A stretch of 18,053 nt of DNA from Bryobacterales bacterium (GTDB taxonomy: Bacteria; Acidobacteriota; Terriglobia; Bryobacterales; Bryobacteraceae): assembly GCA_003517725.1 (NCBI GenBank), contig DOZZ01000276.1, positions 1 to 18,053 of the forward strand, read 5' to 3'. Of this stretch, positions 1 through 6,847 are shown piece by piece. Made by a program: the position numbers and the translations under genes. The first letter of the stretch is position 1. Each line of letters opens with the position of its first letter. The notes beneath the pieces are model-generated. The model worked only from the letters and a program-made list of their open reading frames with translations, did no database searches and was not told the DNA's origin.

Positions 1-329
1 TGAGCGTCGGAGGTCAGGTTTCCTCCGGTGCCGAGAGGCCGGAGTAACTCGCGCACGACCGATAAGTGACGGGGACCGGGATGCACAATCGTGGCGGACA
101 CTTGATGCAACCAGTCAGCCACGACGTCGAACGCTGTTTCCACAGGCAGGGGGTTCCGAAACAAGCCCGGTCGCGTGGTGACGCGGAGGAACGCGAGCAG
201 CACCATCCAGGAAAATGCGACCGTTTCTTGTCCGGACAACGCCGACTCGATCCAGGACTTTGCTTTCCGGTGGAGCGGGGCATCCTGGTTCACGGCGTAG
301 ATCAGCAGGTTCACATCGAGAAGGATCAT
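1..329 (-). CDS. vapC: VapC-type PIN-domain ribonuclease toxin (3' end beyond window)
   Basis: The frame opens with ATG at 329 and stays open to the left edge, giving 109 visible residues with no stop. It starts MILLDVNLLIYAVNQDAPLH, the PIN-domain opening strand with the metal-binding Asp5. It continues with a tract around residues 40-60 (SWMVLLAFLRVTTRPGLF) and reaches GNLTSDA at 103-109, which holds a further expected acidic metal ligand (Asp108). These blocks match the PIN subfamily with WxVLLAFxRxTTxPxxF, usually about 130-145 residues, so roughly the last quarter is missing. PIN toxins are Mg-dependent RNases that cut tRNA, rRNA or mRNA and are held inactive by the cognate VapB. The ATG overlaps the antitoxin stop (ATGA), indicating translational coupling. 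Family assignment is confident; the RNA target is unknown. Confidence 0.9.
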   Translation of the reverse strand, partial: MILLDVNLLIYAVNQDAPLHRKAKSWIESALSGQETVAFSWMVLLAFLRVTTRPGLFRNPLPVETAFDVVADWLHQVSATIVHPGPRHLSVVRELLRPLGTGGNLTSDA

Positions 330-589
330 TTACGCAGCGCGAGCTTTCGGTTGAGCTCCTCGTCTTCAAGAGCATCAGCAACGGCCAGCGCCTTGTCCCA
401 ACGGAAGTCCTGCGGCGCTCCCATCCGAAAGGATTTCTGCGTGAACGGCTTGGTGCGCTTAGGCGGTTTGCCGCGGAGGCCAATGCGAGCAGCCTCATTG
501 AGAGCTTCCTTGAAGGAGAGTCCGCGCTCTCTCATAGCATCCCGAATTAAGCGTTCGACGTCGGGATCAAGAGTGACGGTCGTTCTCAT
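326..589 (-). CDS. vapB: VapB-type ribbon-helix-helix antitoxin
   Basis: This 87-residue protein begins MRTTVTLDPDVERLIRDAMR, a classic ribbon-helix-helix DNA-binding fold: the beta strand is residues 2-7, helix 1 about 9-22, and the turn plus helix 2 (GLSFKEALNEAARIGL) about 23-38. The C-terminal half (40-87) is basic, then acidic and helical, as expected of a segment that wraps the PIN toxin. VapB neutralises VapC, and the VapBC complex normally represses its own promoter. The stop TGA shares bases with the vapC start (4-base overlap, 326-329). No clear Shine-Dalgarno precedes the ATG at 589; instead a -10-like TACGAT lies just upstream, so the message may be leaderless. The type II pair call rests on both the sequence and the arrangement. 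Confidence 0.88.
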   Translation of the reverse strand: MRTTVTLDPDVERLIRDAMRERGLSFKEALNEAARIGLRGKPPKRTKPFTQKSFRMGAPQDFRWDKALAVADALEDEELNRKLALRK

Positions 590-591
590 AT

Positions 592-604
592 TGCTATCGT
601 AGCA
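592..604. promoter_or_regulatory. Inverted repeat over the vapBC -10 box, candidate VapB operator
   Basis: TGCTA (592-596) and TAGCA (600-604) form a perfect 5-base inverted repeat around TCG. The repeat covers the proposed -10 box of vapBC and lies 3 bases upstream of the antitoxin ATG. Ribbon-helix-helix antitoxins bind short palindromes of this kind, so autorepression is a reasonable inference. A repeat this short could also occur by chance. Confidence 0.45.
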
Positions 605-623
605 TCGGGGTAGCTGCTGTCAT
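596..623 (-). promoter_or_regulatory. Putative sigma-70-type promoter of vapBC
   Basis: On the minus strand, ATGACA (618-623; five of six matches to TTGACA) is separated by 16 bases from TACGAT (596-601; four of six to TATAAT). The first base of the vapB ATG (589) lies 7 bases past the -10 box, where transcription would be expected to begin, so the transcript would have essentially no leader. This was read by eye; no scoring was run. Confidence 0.5.
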
Positions 624-646
624 GATGCCCCGAAGAGTCGATTACC

Positions 647-898
647 ATGGGACATACAATGAAGGGAATGAAAAGCGGCGCTCCCAAGACATTCTCTTAT
701 TCGGTCTTTTACGAACAAGCTTCGGAGGGGGGCTACGTGGCGTTCGTTCCAGCTTTGCCCGGCTGCCATACCCAGGGCGAGACTCTAGAGGAAGCGGAGC
801 ACAACGTTAAGGAAGCCATGGCCGCCAGGGGCGAGACGATCCCCGAAGAGGGACCCTCATTTCAGGGTAGGGTCACGGTACCGCTCACCGCAGCTTGA
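647..898 (+). CDS. Orphan HicB-like antitoxin, apparently with an internal deletion
   Basis: This protein has up to 83 residues. FSYSVFYEQASEGGYVAFVP (16-35), ALPGCHTQGETLEEAEHNVK (36-55) and the C-terminal GRVTVPL (74-80) are hallmarks of the HicB fold: a partial RNase-H-like domain with the PALPGCxTQGxTxEEA block. HicB normally neutralises the HicA mRNA interferase. Compared with the usual family pattern, in which NVKEA is followed by a helix of the IxLYLE type before AARGE, about seven or eight residues are absent here (VKEAMAARGE, 54-63). No HicA-like frame lies on either side. The start is uncertain: ATG at 647, 659 and 668 are all in frame, and GAAGGG (661-666) is too close to 668 to serve it. 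It may be a decayed or solitary antitoxin. The comparison to the family is from memory. Confidence 0.7.
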   Translation: MGHTMKGMKSGAPKTFSYSVFYEQASEGGYVAFVPALPGCHTQGETLEEAEHNVKEAMAARGETIPEEGPSFQGRVTVPLTAA

Positions 899-1058
899 TA
901 CAGGGCTAAGCGTCCGTCCCTTAAGCGCGGAAAGTGATTCGTGCGCTCACACGGAGCGCTTCCGCAAGAATACGGAGCTCAATCGCGCAGACCGCTCCAC
1001 GTTTTACGGCGGGACGGAAAAGGGCTACACGGATTATCCAAGTCTGCAAGAAGCGTAG
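897..1058 (+). pseudogene. Possible coding relic in the gap before the ceramidase-like gene
   Basis: The 204-base gap after the HicB gene has no convincing intact gene. One plus-strand frame, open from inside the hicB region to TAG at 1056-1058, reads like real protein near its end (for example STFYGGTEKGYTDYPSLQEA), with balanced aromatic, glycine and charged residues unlike the arginine/serine-rich shadow frames beside it. It has no ATG, GTG or TTG start with a ribosome site. It could be the tail of a gene lost by deletion, or chance. I do not recognise the family. Confidence 0.2.
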
Positions 1059-1074
1059 GGCTGTTGGCCATCGC

Positions 1075-1102
1075 AGGTCACAATGTGATTCACTTGTGAC
1101 CT
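1075..1102. promoter_or_regulatory. 28-base interrupted palindrome ending on the base before the ATG at 1103
   Basis: AGGTCACAA (1075-1083) and TTGTGACCT (1094-1102) are perfect 9-base inverted arms around the 10-base TGTGATTCAC, which itself contains GTGA-T-TCAC. The element can be read as two adjacent TCAC-NN-(T)GTGA sites. It ends exactly where the coding sequence begins and occupies the place where a Shine-Dalgarno would lie; none is visible. It is either an operator for a dimeric repressor of the downstream three-gene unit or an RNA hairpin controlling translation. No clear -35/-10 pair was identifiable beside it. Confidence 0.6.
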
Positions 1103-2362
1103 ATGAAGACCATTGCGCTGGGAATGCTGACCGTTCTGCCGCTGCTCGCCGGTAGCTTCCGCGCGTCGGCCGTGAAGGTGGACATCACGCCAGAAACGCC
1201 GCAATGGCTGCTGGGTTACGCGCCGCGCCAATCGACCGGCGTCCATGACCACATCTTCCACCGCGTGATCGCGATGGACGACGGCGCGACCCAGTTCTAC
1301 ATCGTCTCGAGCGATCTGTGCCTGTTCTCGCCAAGCGTTTACGATGACGTCGCGGCCGACCTCCAGCGCGAAATCGGCATTGACCGCAAGCAGTTCTGGT
1401 GGGCCGTGACGCACACCCATTCGGCGCCGGAGGTGGGCCCTCCCGATATCTACAAGATGATGCTGAAGGGCCGCTCGGAGCATGAGGTGGACCGCCAGTA
1501 TACGCAGCAGATCAAGGCTTCGCTGATCGAGGCCGTGAAACAGGCGCGAGCCTCGCTGCAACCGGCGCGGCTGGCGATCGGCACGGGAATCTCACAAGCC
1601 AACATCAACCGCCGCGCGCGAGATGTCGACGGCAAGATCAGCCTGGGCCTGAATCCCGACGGCCCTGTGGACCGGCAGATCGGCCTGATCCGGCTTGAAC
1701 GTCCGGATGGCGGACTGATCGGTTTGGTGCTGAACTATGCGCTGCACGGGACCGTGATGGGCGGCCAGAATCAGTTGATCAGCGGCGATGCGCCTGGCGT
1801 GGTCGCGGCCTATCTGGAGCAGAAATTGGGCGGCACGGTGCTTTATCTGAACGGGGCGGCTGGCAATGCCGCGCCCATCTATAGCGTCTATCCCGACCCG
1901 AAATCGGGCCACCTGTCGGAGTTCCGCGTGTTGCTGGGCGATCGTGTTTTAGAAGCCAATGCCCGTATGCCTCGAGGCGGCGACGACGTGAGGCTGCAGG
2001 CCGATGAAACGTATGTCGAGACGCCGTTGAAGCAGGGCCTCGAATGGCCGGCCGAGTTGGCGCGCTACGCAGGCGCCGGCGGCGCACGGATCCGCTTACC
2101 CATCCGTTTTCTGCGTATCGGTGACACGGTCGTGTGGGCCGCGCCGGTAGAGCTGTTCTCTGAGATCTCGATCGAGATCCGGAAGCGATCGCCCTTCACT
2201 CACACCTTCTACTCGGGCTATACCAACGGCTGGCTCGGATACCTGCCCACGGCCCAGGCGTTTTCCGAAGGTGGTTATGAGCCCTCGACTTCTCCCTTCA
2301 CGCCCTCCGCCGAGATGGATGTCACGCGGCATGTGCTGAACTTCCTGCAGCGTGCGCGCTAG
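1103..2362 (+). CDS. Exported neutral/alkaline ceramidase-fold hydrolase lacking the family serine
   Basis: This 419-residue protein has a Sec-type signal peptide (about 1-23, cleavage near ASA). It matches the N-terminal domain of neutral/alkaline non-lysosomal ceramidases (PF04734): VDITPETP near 26, SSDL at 69-72, HTHSAP at 104-109, NYALHGT at 211-217, SGDAPG at 227-232, NGAAGN at 250-255, PVE at 348-350 and NGWLGYLPT at 375-383. His104/His106, His215, Glu350 and Tyr380 fall where the zinc ligands of bacterial ceramidase lie. The GDVSPN hexapeptide that holds the ceramidase catalytic serine corresponds to GNAAPI here, so true ceramidase activity is doubtful. The protein also lacks the C-terminal domain of full ceramidases (about 640 residues or more). 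It is likely a periplasmic metallohydrolase of unknown substrate. It leads an operon with the DUF1549/DUF1553 gene, 47 bases downstream. The ATG start is favoured because the signal peptide begins there. Confidence 0.85.
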   Translation: MKTIALGMLTVLPLLAGSFRASAVKVDITPETPQWLLGYAPRQSTGVHDHIFHRVIAMDDGATQFYIVSSDLCLFSPSVYDDVAADLQREIGIDRKQFWWAVTHTHSAPEVGPPDIYKMMLKGRSEHEVDRQYTQQIKASLIEAVKQARASLQPARLAIGTGISQANINRRARDVDGKISLGLNPDGPVDRQIGLIRLERPDGGLIGLVLNYALHGTVMGGQNQLISGDAPGVVAAYLEQKLGGTVLYLNGAAGNAAPIYSVYPDPKSGHLSEFRVLLGDRVLEANARMPRGGDDVRLQADETYVETPLKQGLEWPAELARYAGAGGARIRLPIRFLRIGDTVVWAAPVELFSEISIEIRKRSPFTHTFYSGYTNGWLGYLPTAQAFSEGGYEPSTSPFTPSAEMDVTRHVLNFLQRAR

Positions 2363-2392
2363 CGCAAATTGTGGAAATATAGTGCTGGAGCC

Positions 2393-2398
2393 GGGAGG
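2393..2398 (+). promoter_or_regulatory. Ribosome binding site deciding a TTG start
   Basis: GGGAGG lies 11 bases before the TTG at 2410. It is the best Shine-Dalgarno in the 47-base intergenic stretch and supports the TTG, after which a signal peptide begins. The spacing is a little long, so initiation is probably modest. Confidence 0.5.
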
Positions 2399-2409
2399 TC
2401 TAACCGAAG

Positions 2410-4569
2410 TTGAGGAAGGTCGCCGCTGCCGTTTGCCTGCTGGGTTCCGTTTTCTTTTGCCGCGCCGCCGATAAGGAATCCGCATTCATCGGCGCGCGAG
2501 GCCGGTACTGGGCCTATCAGCGCGTGGTGCGGCCGGCGGTGCCCGCGGCTCAAAGCGCATGGGTGCGCACGCCGATCGATGCCTTCATCCAGAAACAGCT
2601 CAGCGCGAAGCAACTGACGCCTTCCGCCGCTCTTGACCGCATTCCGCTGATTCGCCGCGTCACTTACGATCTGACCGGCTTGCCTCCCACGCCCGGGGAG
2701 GTCCAGGCTTTCCTGCAAGACAAGTCCGCCGGTGCTTATGAAAAAGTTGTCGACCGGCTGCTGGCGTCGCCGCATTACGGCGAGCGTTGGGCCTCAAAGT
2801 GGCTCGACGTCGTGCGCTACGCCGATACCAACGGCTTTGAACTGGACCAGGATCGCCCGAACGCCTGGCGCTATCGCGATTACGTGATCCATTCCTTCAA
2901 TCGCAACAAGCCGTATACGCGTTTCATCCAGGAGCAGATTGCGGGCGACGAGATGTTTCCCGGAGACAAGACCGCGCTGATCGCGACCGGCTATCTGCGC
3001 GCCGGTTCGGAACACGTGGTGTCAGGCAATATCGACCCCGCCGAGAGCCGCCAGGAAATTCTGACCGAGATCGCCACCAACGTCGGGCAGACTTACCTGG
3101 CCATGACGATTAATTGCGCGCGCTGCCACAACCACAAGTTCGATCCTATCCTGCAGGCCGACTTCTACCGGCTGCAAGCCATCTTTGCCGGGGGCAAAGG
3201 CAAAGAGGTGAAGATCGCGACGCCCGCCGAGAAAGCGTCCTTTGAGGCGGCGGACGCGGCTTACAAAAAGCGGATCGAGCCCATCCAGGCGGCTCTGAAA
3301 GATCTGGCCAAGCCGTTTGCGGATCGCATTCGCGAAGAGCGTCAGGCCAAGCTGGAGCCGGCCCTGCTGGCGGCGCTGCAGATTCCCAAAGAGAATCGCA
3401 CGGCCGAGCAGAAGACGCTGGCGCATAATGCCGACGCGCAGATACAGCCCACCTGGGATGAAGTGGTGGCCGTCATGCCGGCCGAGGTCAAAGCGCGGCG
3501 CGCCAAACTGCGCGAGCAGCTGCATGCCATCGAACTGACTGCCCCCGATCCGCTGCCCAAGGCGTACGCGTTCGTCGACACGGGCGAGCCGGCGCCGCCC
3601 AGCTTTATTCTTGCGATGGGCGATCCGCATAGCCCGCTCGATCCGGTGGAACCGTCGGTGCCGCGCGTGATTCAGGCTAACTATGCGATCCCGGCGGACG
3701 TTTCCCACCGGCGTGCAGCGCTGGCGAACTGGATTGCGTCTCCTGAAAATCCGCTTACCGCGCGCGTGATGGTGAACCGTATCTGGCAGTTCCGCACGGG
3801 CTACGGCTTGGTGCGGACGCCCAACGATTTCGGCGCCATGGGCGACAAACCGGCGAACCGCGAACTGCTGGACTGGCTGGCCGCCGAATTCGTCAGCAGC
3901 GGCTGGAGCGTCAAGGCTATTGACCGCCTGGTCGTTACCTCGAACGCGTACCGGCAGTCTTCCGCGCCGGACGACGCCAAGGCCGCGATCGATCCTGAAA
4001 ACCGGCTCCTTTGGCGCATAAACCGCAAGCGTTTCGATGCCGAGACGATCCGCGATGCCGCGCTATCGGTGTCTGGAACACTCAACCCGCAAATCGGCGG
4101 CAGGCCCGTGCGCAACCCTATTGAGCCCGAAGTCTACGACCTGATCTTCACCGAATCCGAGCGCGATGGGCTGTGGCCGGTGAGCCCCGATAAGGCCGTG
4201 CGCAACCGCCGCGGCATTTATCTCTATAACAAGCGCAGCGTGCGGCTGCCGCTGCTTGCGGCGTTCGATCAGCCGGATGCCATCACGTCGTGCCCCGTGC
4301 GTCCGGTGTCGACACACGCGCTGCAGGCGCTGTCGCTGTTCAATTCGAGCTTCATGCAAGGCGTGTCGCAGGACTTCGCGGCGCGCCTGGAGCAGTCGTG
4401 CGGAAAGAATCAGAGTTGCCAGGTGAACACCGCGTGGCAGCTGGCGCTTTCGCGAGCGCCGCGCAAGAGCGAATCGAAATTGGCCCAAAGTTTTTTCCGG
4501 TCCGGCGGCACGCTGCCGGATTTCTGTCTGGCGCTCCTCAACCGAAACGAGTTCGTCTATGTTCCCTGA
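2410..4569 (+). CDS. Exported DUF1549/DUF1553 protein with a CxxCH motif
   Basis: This 719-residue protein starts at TTG with a Sec signal peptide (about 1-20). The DUF1549 part spans about 53-260, with LTGLPPTP (88-95), [16 protein letters not shown] (124-139) and CARCH (236-240), which is a CxxCH heme-c-type motif conserved in this family. A charged, probably helical linker (about 262-400) follows, then DUF1553 from about 434, opening [20 protein letters not shown] and including VNRIW and NAYRQSS. The family is abundant in Planctomycetota, Verrucomicrobiota and Acidobacteriota, usually next to a DUF1501 gene as here, and is suspected to take part in polysaccharide or surface-glycan processing; no enzymatic reaction is firmly established. 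Larger relatives carry an N-terminal cytochrome-c domain, which is absent here. The gene overlaps the next one by 11 bases, implying coupled translation. Confidence 0.9.
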   Translation: MRKVAAAVCLLGSVFFCRAADKESAFIGARGRYWAYQRVVRPAVPAAQSAWVRTPIDAFIQKQLSAKQLTPSAALDRIPLIRRVTYDLTGLPPTPGEVQAFLQDKSAGAYEKVVDRLLASPHYGERWASKWLDVVRYADTNGFELDQDRPNAWRYRDYVIHSFNRNKPYTRFIQEQIAGDEMFPGDKTALIATGYLRAGSEHVVSGNIDPAESRQEILTEIATNVGQTYLAMTINCARCHNHKFDPILQADFYRLQAIFAGGKGKEVKIATPAEKASFEAADAAYKKRIEPIQAALKDLAKPFADRIREERQAKLEPALLAALQIPKENRTAEQKTLAHNADAQIQPTWDEVVAVMPAEVKARRAKLREQLHAIELTAPDPLPKAYAFVDTGEPAPPSFILAMGDPHSPLDPVEPSVPRVIQANYAIPADVSHRRAALANWIASPENPLTARVMVNRIWQFRTGYGLVRTPNDFGAMGDKPANRELLDWLAAEFVSSGWSVKAIDRLVVTSNAYRQSSAPDDAKAAIDPENRLLWRINRKRFDAETIRDAALSVSGTLNPQIGGRPVRNPIEPEVYDLIFTESERDGLWPVSPDKAVRNRRGIYLYNKRSVRLPLLAAFDQPDAITSCPVRPVSTHALQALSLFNSSFMQGVSQDFAARLEQSCGKNQSCQVNTAWQLALSRAPRKSESKLAQSFFRSGGTLPDFCLALLNRNEFVYVP

Positions 4570-5986
4570 CTCTCATATCCGCCCCGCCGTCACGCGGCGC
4601 GATGTTCTGGCTCGCGCGGCGCACGGCTTCGGCGCGTTGGCCCTGGCGTCGCTGCTGCCTGCGCGGCTAGCAGCCGCCGATCGCAATAACCCGCTCGCCG
4701 CCAAGCCGCAGCAGCTGCCGGGCAAGGCGAAATCCATCATCTTTCTGTTCATGGTGGGCGGGCCCAGCCAGATCGACACGTTCGATCCCAAACCGGCGCT
4801 CGAAAAATACAATGGCCAGCCGTTACCGGCCAGCTACGGCACCGTCGTCAGCCAGTTCACCAAGGGCGATACGCCGCTGCTGCGCAGTCCGTGGACGTTT
4901 AAGAAATACGGCCAGTGCGGCCGCGAAGTTTCGACGCTGTTCCCGCATATCGCCGAGTGCGTCGACGATATGTGCTTCGTGCGCAGCTTCTATACCGACA
5001 GCACGGTGCATGCGCCGGCGATGTACCAGGTCAACACCGGCCGCATTCTGATGGGCTATCCCAGCATGGGTTCGTGGATCACGTACGGGCTGGGCAGCGA
5101 GAGTGAAAATCTTCCGGCGTATGTGGTGATGCCGCAGCCGGAAGGCACGCCCGAGGGCGGTACGCCGTGCTGGGGCGCCGGATTTCTGCCCGCCGTGTAC
5201 CAGGGCACGGTGTTTCGGTCGGGCTCGAGTCCGATTCTGAATCTGCGGCCGCCGGAGGGCGTGACGCCCGGGCGCCAGCGCCGCACGCTCGATTTTCTGC
5301 AGCGCATGAACGCCATGGACACGCTCGATAGCGACACCGAGATGGCCGCGCGCATCAGTTCGTACGAGCTCGCCTTCCGCATGCAAAGCCATGCGCCCGA
5401 GGCCGTCGATCTCTCGAAGGAAACCGAAGCCACGCGCAAGCTGTACGGCCTGGATCAGAAGCGCACCAATGAATTCGGGACGCGCTGCCTGCTGGCACGG
5501 AGATTGGTGGAGCGCGGCGTACGTTTCATCCAGCTCTACTCCGGCGGCGGCCCCGTATCGATGCAATGGGACGCGCACAAAGATCTGGTCGGCAATCACG
5601 AAAAGATGTGCGGCATGACGGATCTGCCAGTCGCCGGCCTGCTGAAAGATTTGAAGCAGCGCGGGCTGCTCGACTCGACGCTGGTGATCTGGGGCGCGGA
5701 GTTCGGCCGTCTGCCGATGTCGCAGGGAGGCGACGGACGCGATCACAACCCGCACGGCTTCACCATGTGGTTCGCCGGCGGCGGCGTGAAGCCCGGCGCC
5801 GTCATCGGCGAGACCGACGAGATGGGATTGCGCGGCGTGGGCGCGCGCTACTCCATGCGCGATTTCCACGCGACCATTTTGCAGACCATGGGGCTCGACC
5901 AGAACCGCCTCTGGTTTCTGCACAACGGCCGCAATGAGAAGCTGACCGACTTCGGCGGGACTGTTATCAAGGAGATGCTGGCCTGA
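4559..5986 (+). CDS. Tat-exported DUF1501 protein (alkaline-phosphatase/sulfatase-like fold)
   Basis: This 475-residue protein has a Tat signal ([13 protein letters not shown] from residue 13, then a hydrophobic stretch ending LAAAD near 41). DUF1501 (PF07394) features follow: [20 protein letters not shown] (59-78), the [14 protein letters not shown] block near 328-341 and VIWGAEFGR near 375, with [12 protein letters not shown] near 390-401. The Asp/His clusters are placed like the metal ligands of alkaline-phosphatase-superfamily enzymes, so a metal-dependent hydrolase is plausible but unproven. Tat export suggests folding, perhaps with metal, before transport. The ATG overlaps the end of the DUF1549/DUF1553 gene, a pairing typical of this family, and the two products probably work together outside the cytoplasm. 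Confidence 0.92.
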   Translation: MFPDSHIRPAVTRRDVLARAAHGFGALALASLLPARLAAADRNNPLAAKPQQLPGKAKSIIFLFMVGGPSQIDTFDPKPALEKYNGQPLPASYGTVVSQFTKGDTPLLRSPWTFKKYGQCGREVSTLFPHIAECVDDMCFVRSFYTDSTVHAPAMYQVNTGRILMGYPSMGSWITYGLGSESENLPAYVVMPQPEGTPEGGTPCWGAGFLPAVYQGTVFRSGSSPILNLRPPEGVTPGRQRRTLDFLQRMNAMDTLDSDTEMAARISSYELAFRMQSHAPEAVDLSKETEATRKLYGLDQKRTNEFGTRCLLARRLVERGVRFIQLYSGGGPVSMQWDAHKDLVGNHEKMCGMTDLPVAGLLKDLKQRGLLDSTLVIWGAEFGRLPMSQGGDGRDHNPHGFTMWFAGGGVKPGAVIGETDEMGLRGVGARYSMRDFHATILQTMGLDQNRLWFLHNGRNEKLTDFGGTVIKEMLA

Positions 5987-6009
5987 GCGCCGGTGCTCAC
6001 TGGCTCAGG
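5982..6009. terminator. Inverted repeat between convergent genes, possible weak terminator
   Basis: CCTGAGC (5982-5988) and GCTCAGG (6003-6009) form a 7-base stem with a 14-base loop spanning the 10-base gap between the converging DUF1501 and TonB-like genes. Both stop codons fall within it. There is no T tract on either side, so it is not a standard intrinsic terminator. The inner bases (5985-5998) can form an alternative short stem. Confidence 0.3.
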
Positions 6010-6713
6010 ACGAAGTTCACCATGATCTGCGTCGCCACCTCCACGGGCTCGCCGTTCAGCAGCGTGGGCCGGTAGCGCCACTGTGCCACCGCGGCCAGTG
6101 CGGCCTGGGTCAGCAGCGGGTGGCCGCTCATCAGTTGCAGGTTTTGGATGGTCCCGTCTTTTCCAATGGTGGCCTGCAGCACCACCGTGCCGGAGATGCG
6201 CGCGGCACGCGCCAGCGGCGGATAAGCGGGCTTCAACTGATACACCAGCATCGCCTGCTGCACGCTGGCGCTGACACGCACGCGCGAGGCCGGCTTCCTC
6301 ACCGAAGGAGGCGCGGGAGGCGGCTGCGGCTTCGCGATTTCACCGAGACTTGAGAATATTCCGGATGCCGCCGCGACGCCGGGGGCCGAGGGTTCTACGG
6401 TGAGCTCCGGCGCCGGGTCGGTGATCATGGCGATGTGCCGCGGGACGTGCGTGGGCGCCACCAATGTGTTGGGACGGAAGACTTGCCGCGATGCCGTGGC
6501 CCGCGATGCCGCTACTGCTCGTTCGACGGCTGGGGTCAGTGGACGCGGCGGTTCGAGCGTACCGCGTTGCATCACGTAACGCAGCGCTTCCGGCCTGAGC
6601 AGCGGCGCCAGCATCAGGCACAGAACGATCAGCGCCTGGCCGGCAAACGATAACGCAATGGCCGCGGGCGAGCGGTCGTGTTCCCCGCGCGAGACGAAGG
6701 TCTGTTCAAACAT
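5997..6713 (-). CDS. TonB-like energy transducer
   Basis: This 238-residue protein has a short cytoplasmic N-terminus and one membrane segment (about 17-39, AAIALSFAGQALIVLCLMLA). A proline- and alanine-rich periplasmic linker follows (about 52-150, with PQPPPAPPSVRKP), then a TonB C-terminal domain (160-238) with YPPLARAARISGTVVL, IGKDGTI, ALAAVAQWRYRP and GEPVEVATQIMVNF. TonB proteins couple the inner-membrane proton gradient to outer-membrane receptors, so the organism is diderm. Solitary TonB-domain proteins of this kind are numerous in Acidobacteriota, and no ExbB/ExbD or receptor gene lies beside it. The start is supported by AGAGGA (6719-6724) five bases before the ATG. It is transcribed toward the DUF1501 gene and is divergent from the oxidoreductase gene at 6848. 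Confidence 0.85.
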   Translation of the reverse strand: MFEQTFVSRGEHDRSPAAIALSFAGQALIVLCLMLAPLLRPEALRYVMQRGTLEPPRPLTPAVERAVAASRATASRQVFRPNTLVAPTHVPRHIAMITDPAPELTVEPSAPGVAAASGIFSSLGEIAKPQPPPAPPSVRKPASRVRVSASVQQAMLVYQLKPAYPPLARAARISGTVVLQATIGKDGTIQNLQLMSGHPLLTQAALAAVAQWRYRPTLLNGEPVEVATQIMVNFVLSQ

Positions 6714-6835
6714 AGCGATCCTCTGGGCTGAGTTTGGATTTCAGTTTCGAATCGGCCGGCCGGCCGCGAAACAAGTTGCTAGTCAAGAGACACCAGTGCG
6801 CGGCGCGCGGTTCCCGCACCGTTGCGTCCGTCTGA

Positions 6836-6841
6836 TAGGAT
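6836..6841 (+). promoter_or_regulatory. Overlapping -10-like box and ribosome site before the 6848 gene
   Basis: TAGGAT lies 6 bases before the ATG at 6848. It can be read as a -10 box of a leaderless transcript or, through its AGGA (6837-6840), as a ribosome binding site 7 bases from the ATG. Only a weak -35 candidate (TTCCCG, 6811-6816, spacing 19) is present. The 134-base divergent region 6714-6847 must hold promoters for both neighbours; I see nothing stronger in it. Confidence 0.25.
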
Positions 6842-6847
6842 GCCCCG

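Noticed and set aside
899..1102. Search for a HicA toxin next to the HicB gene
   Set aside because: No frame on either strand shows the short double-stranded-RNA-binding fold of HicA with its glycine-histidine motif; the 57-base gap upstream is too short.
1034..1561. 175-codon minus-strand frame over the ceramidase-like gene start
   Set aside because: Its sequence is His/Arg-rich shadow composition and it would cross the palindrome and the 5' end of a well-supported gene.
4823..5923. 366-codon open frame on the minus strand opposite the DUF1501 gene
   Set aside because: High-GC shadow frame: composition is rich in His, Arg and Ala with no recognisable domain, and the plus-strand protein is a clear DUF1501 member.
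6753..6766. Perfect 14-base palindrome CGGCCGGCCGGCCG in the divergent region
   Set aside because: A simple alternation of CGGC units in a GC-rich genome; no -10/-35 relation or repeat elsewhere that I could see.
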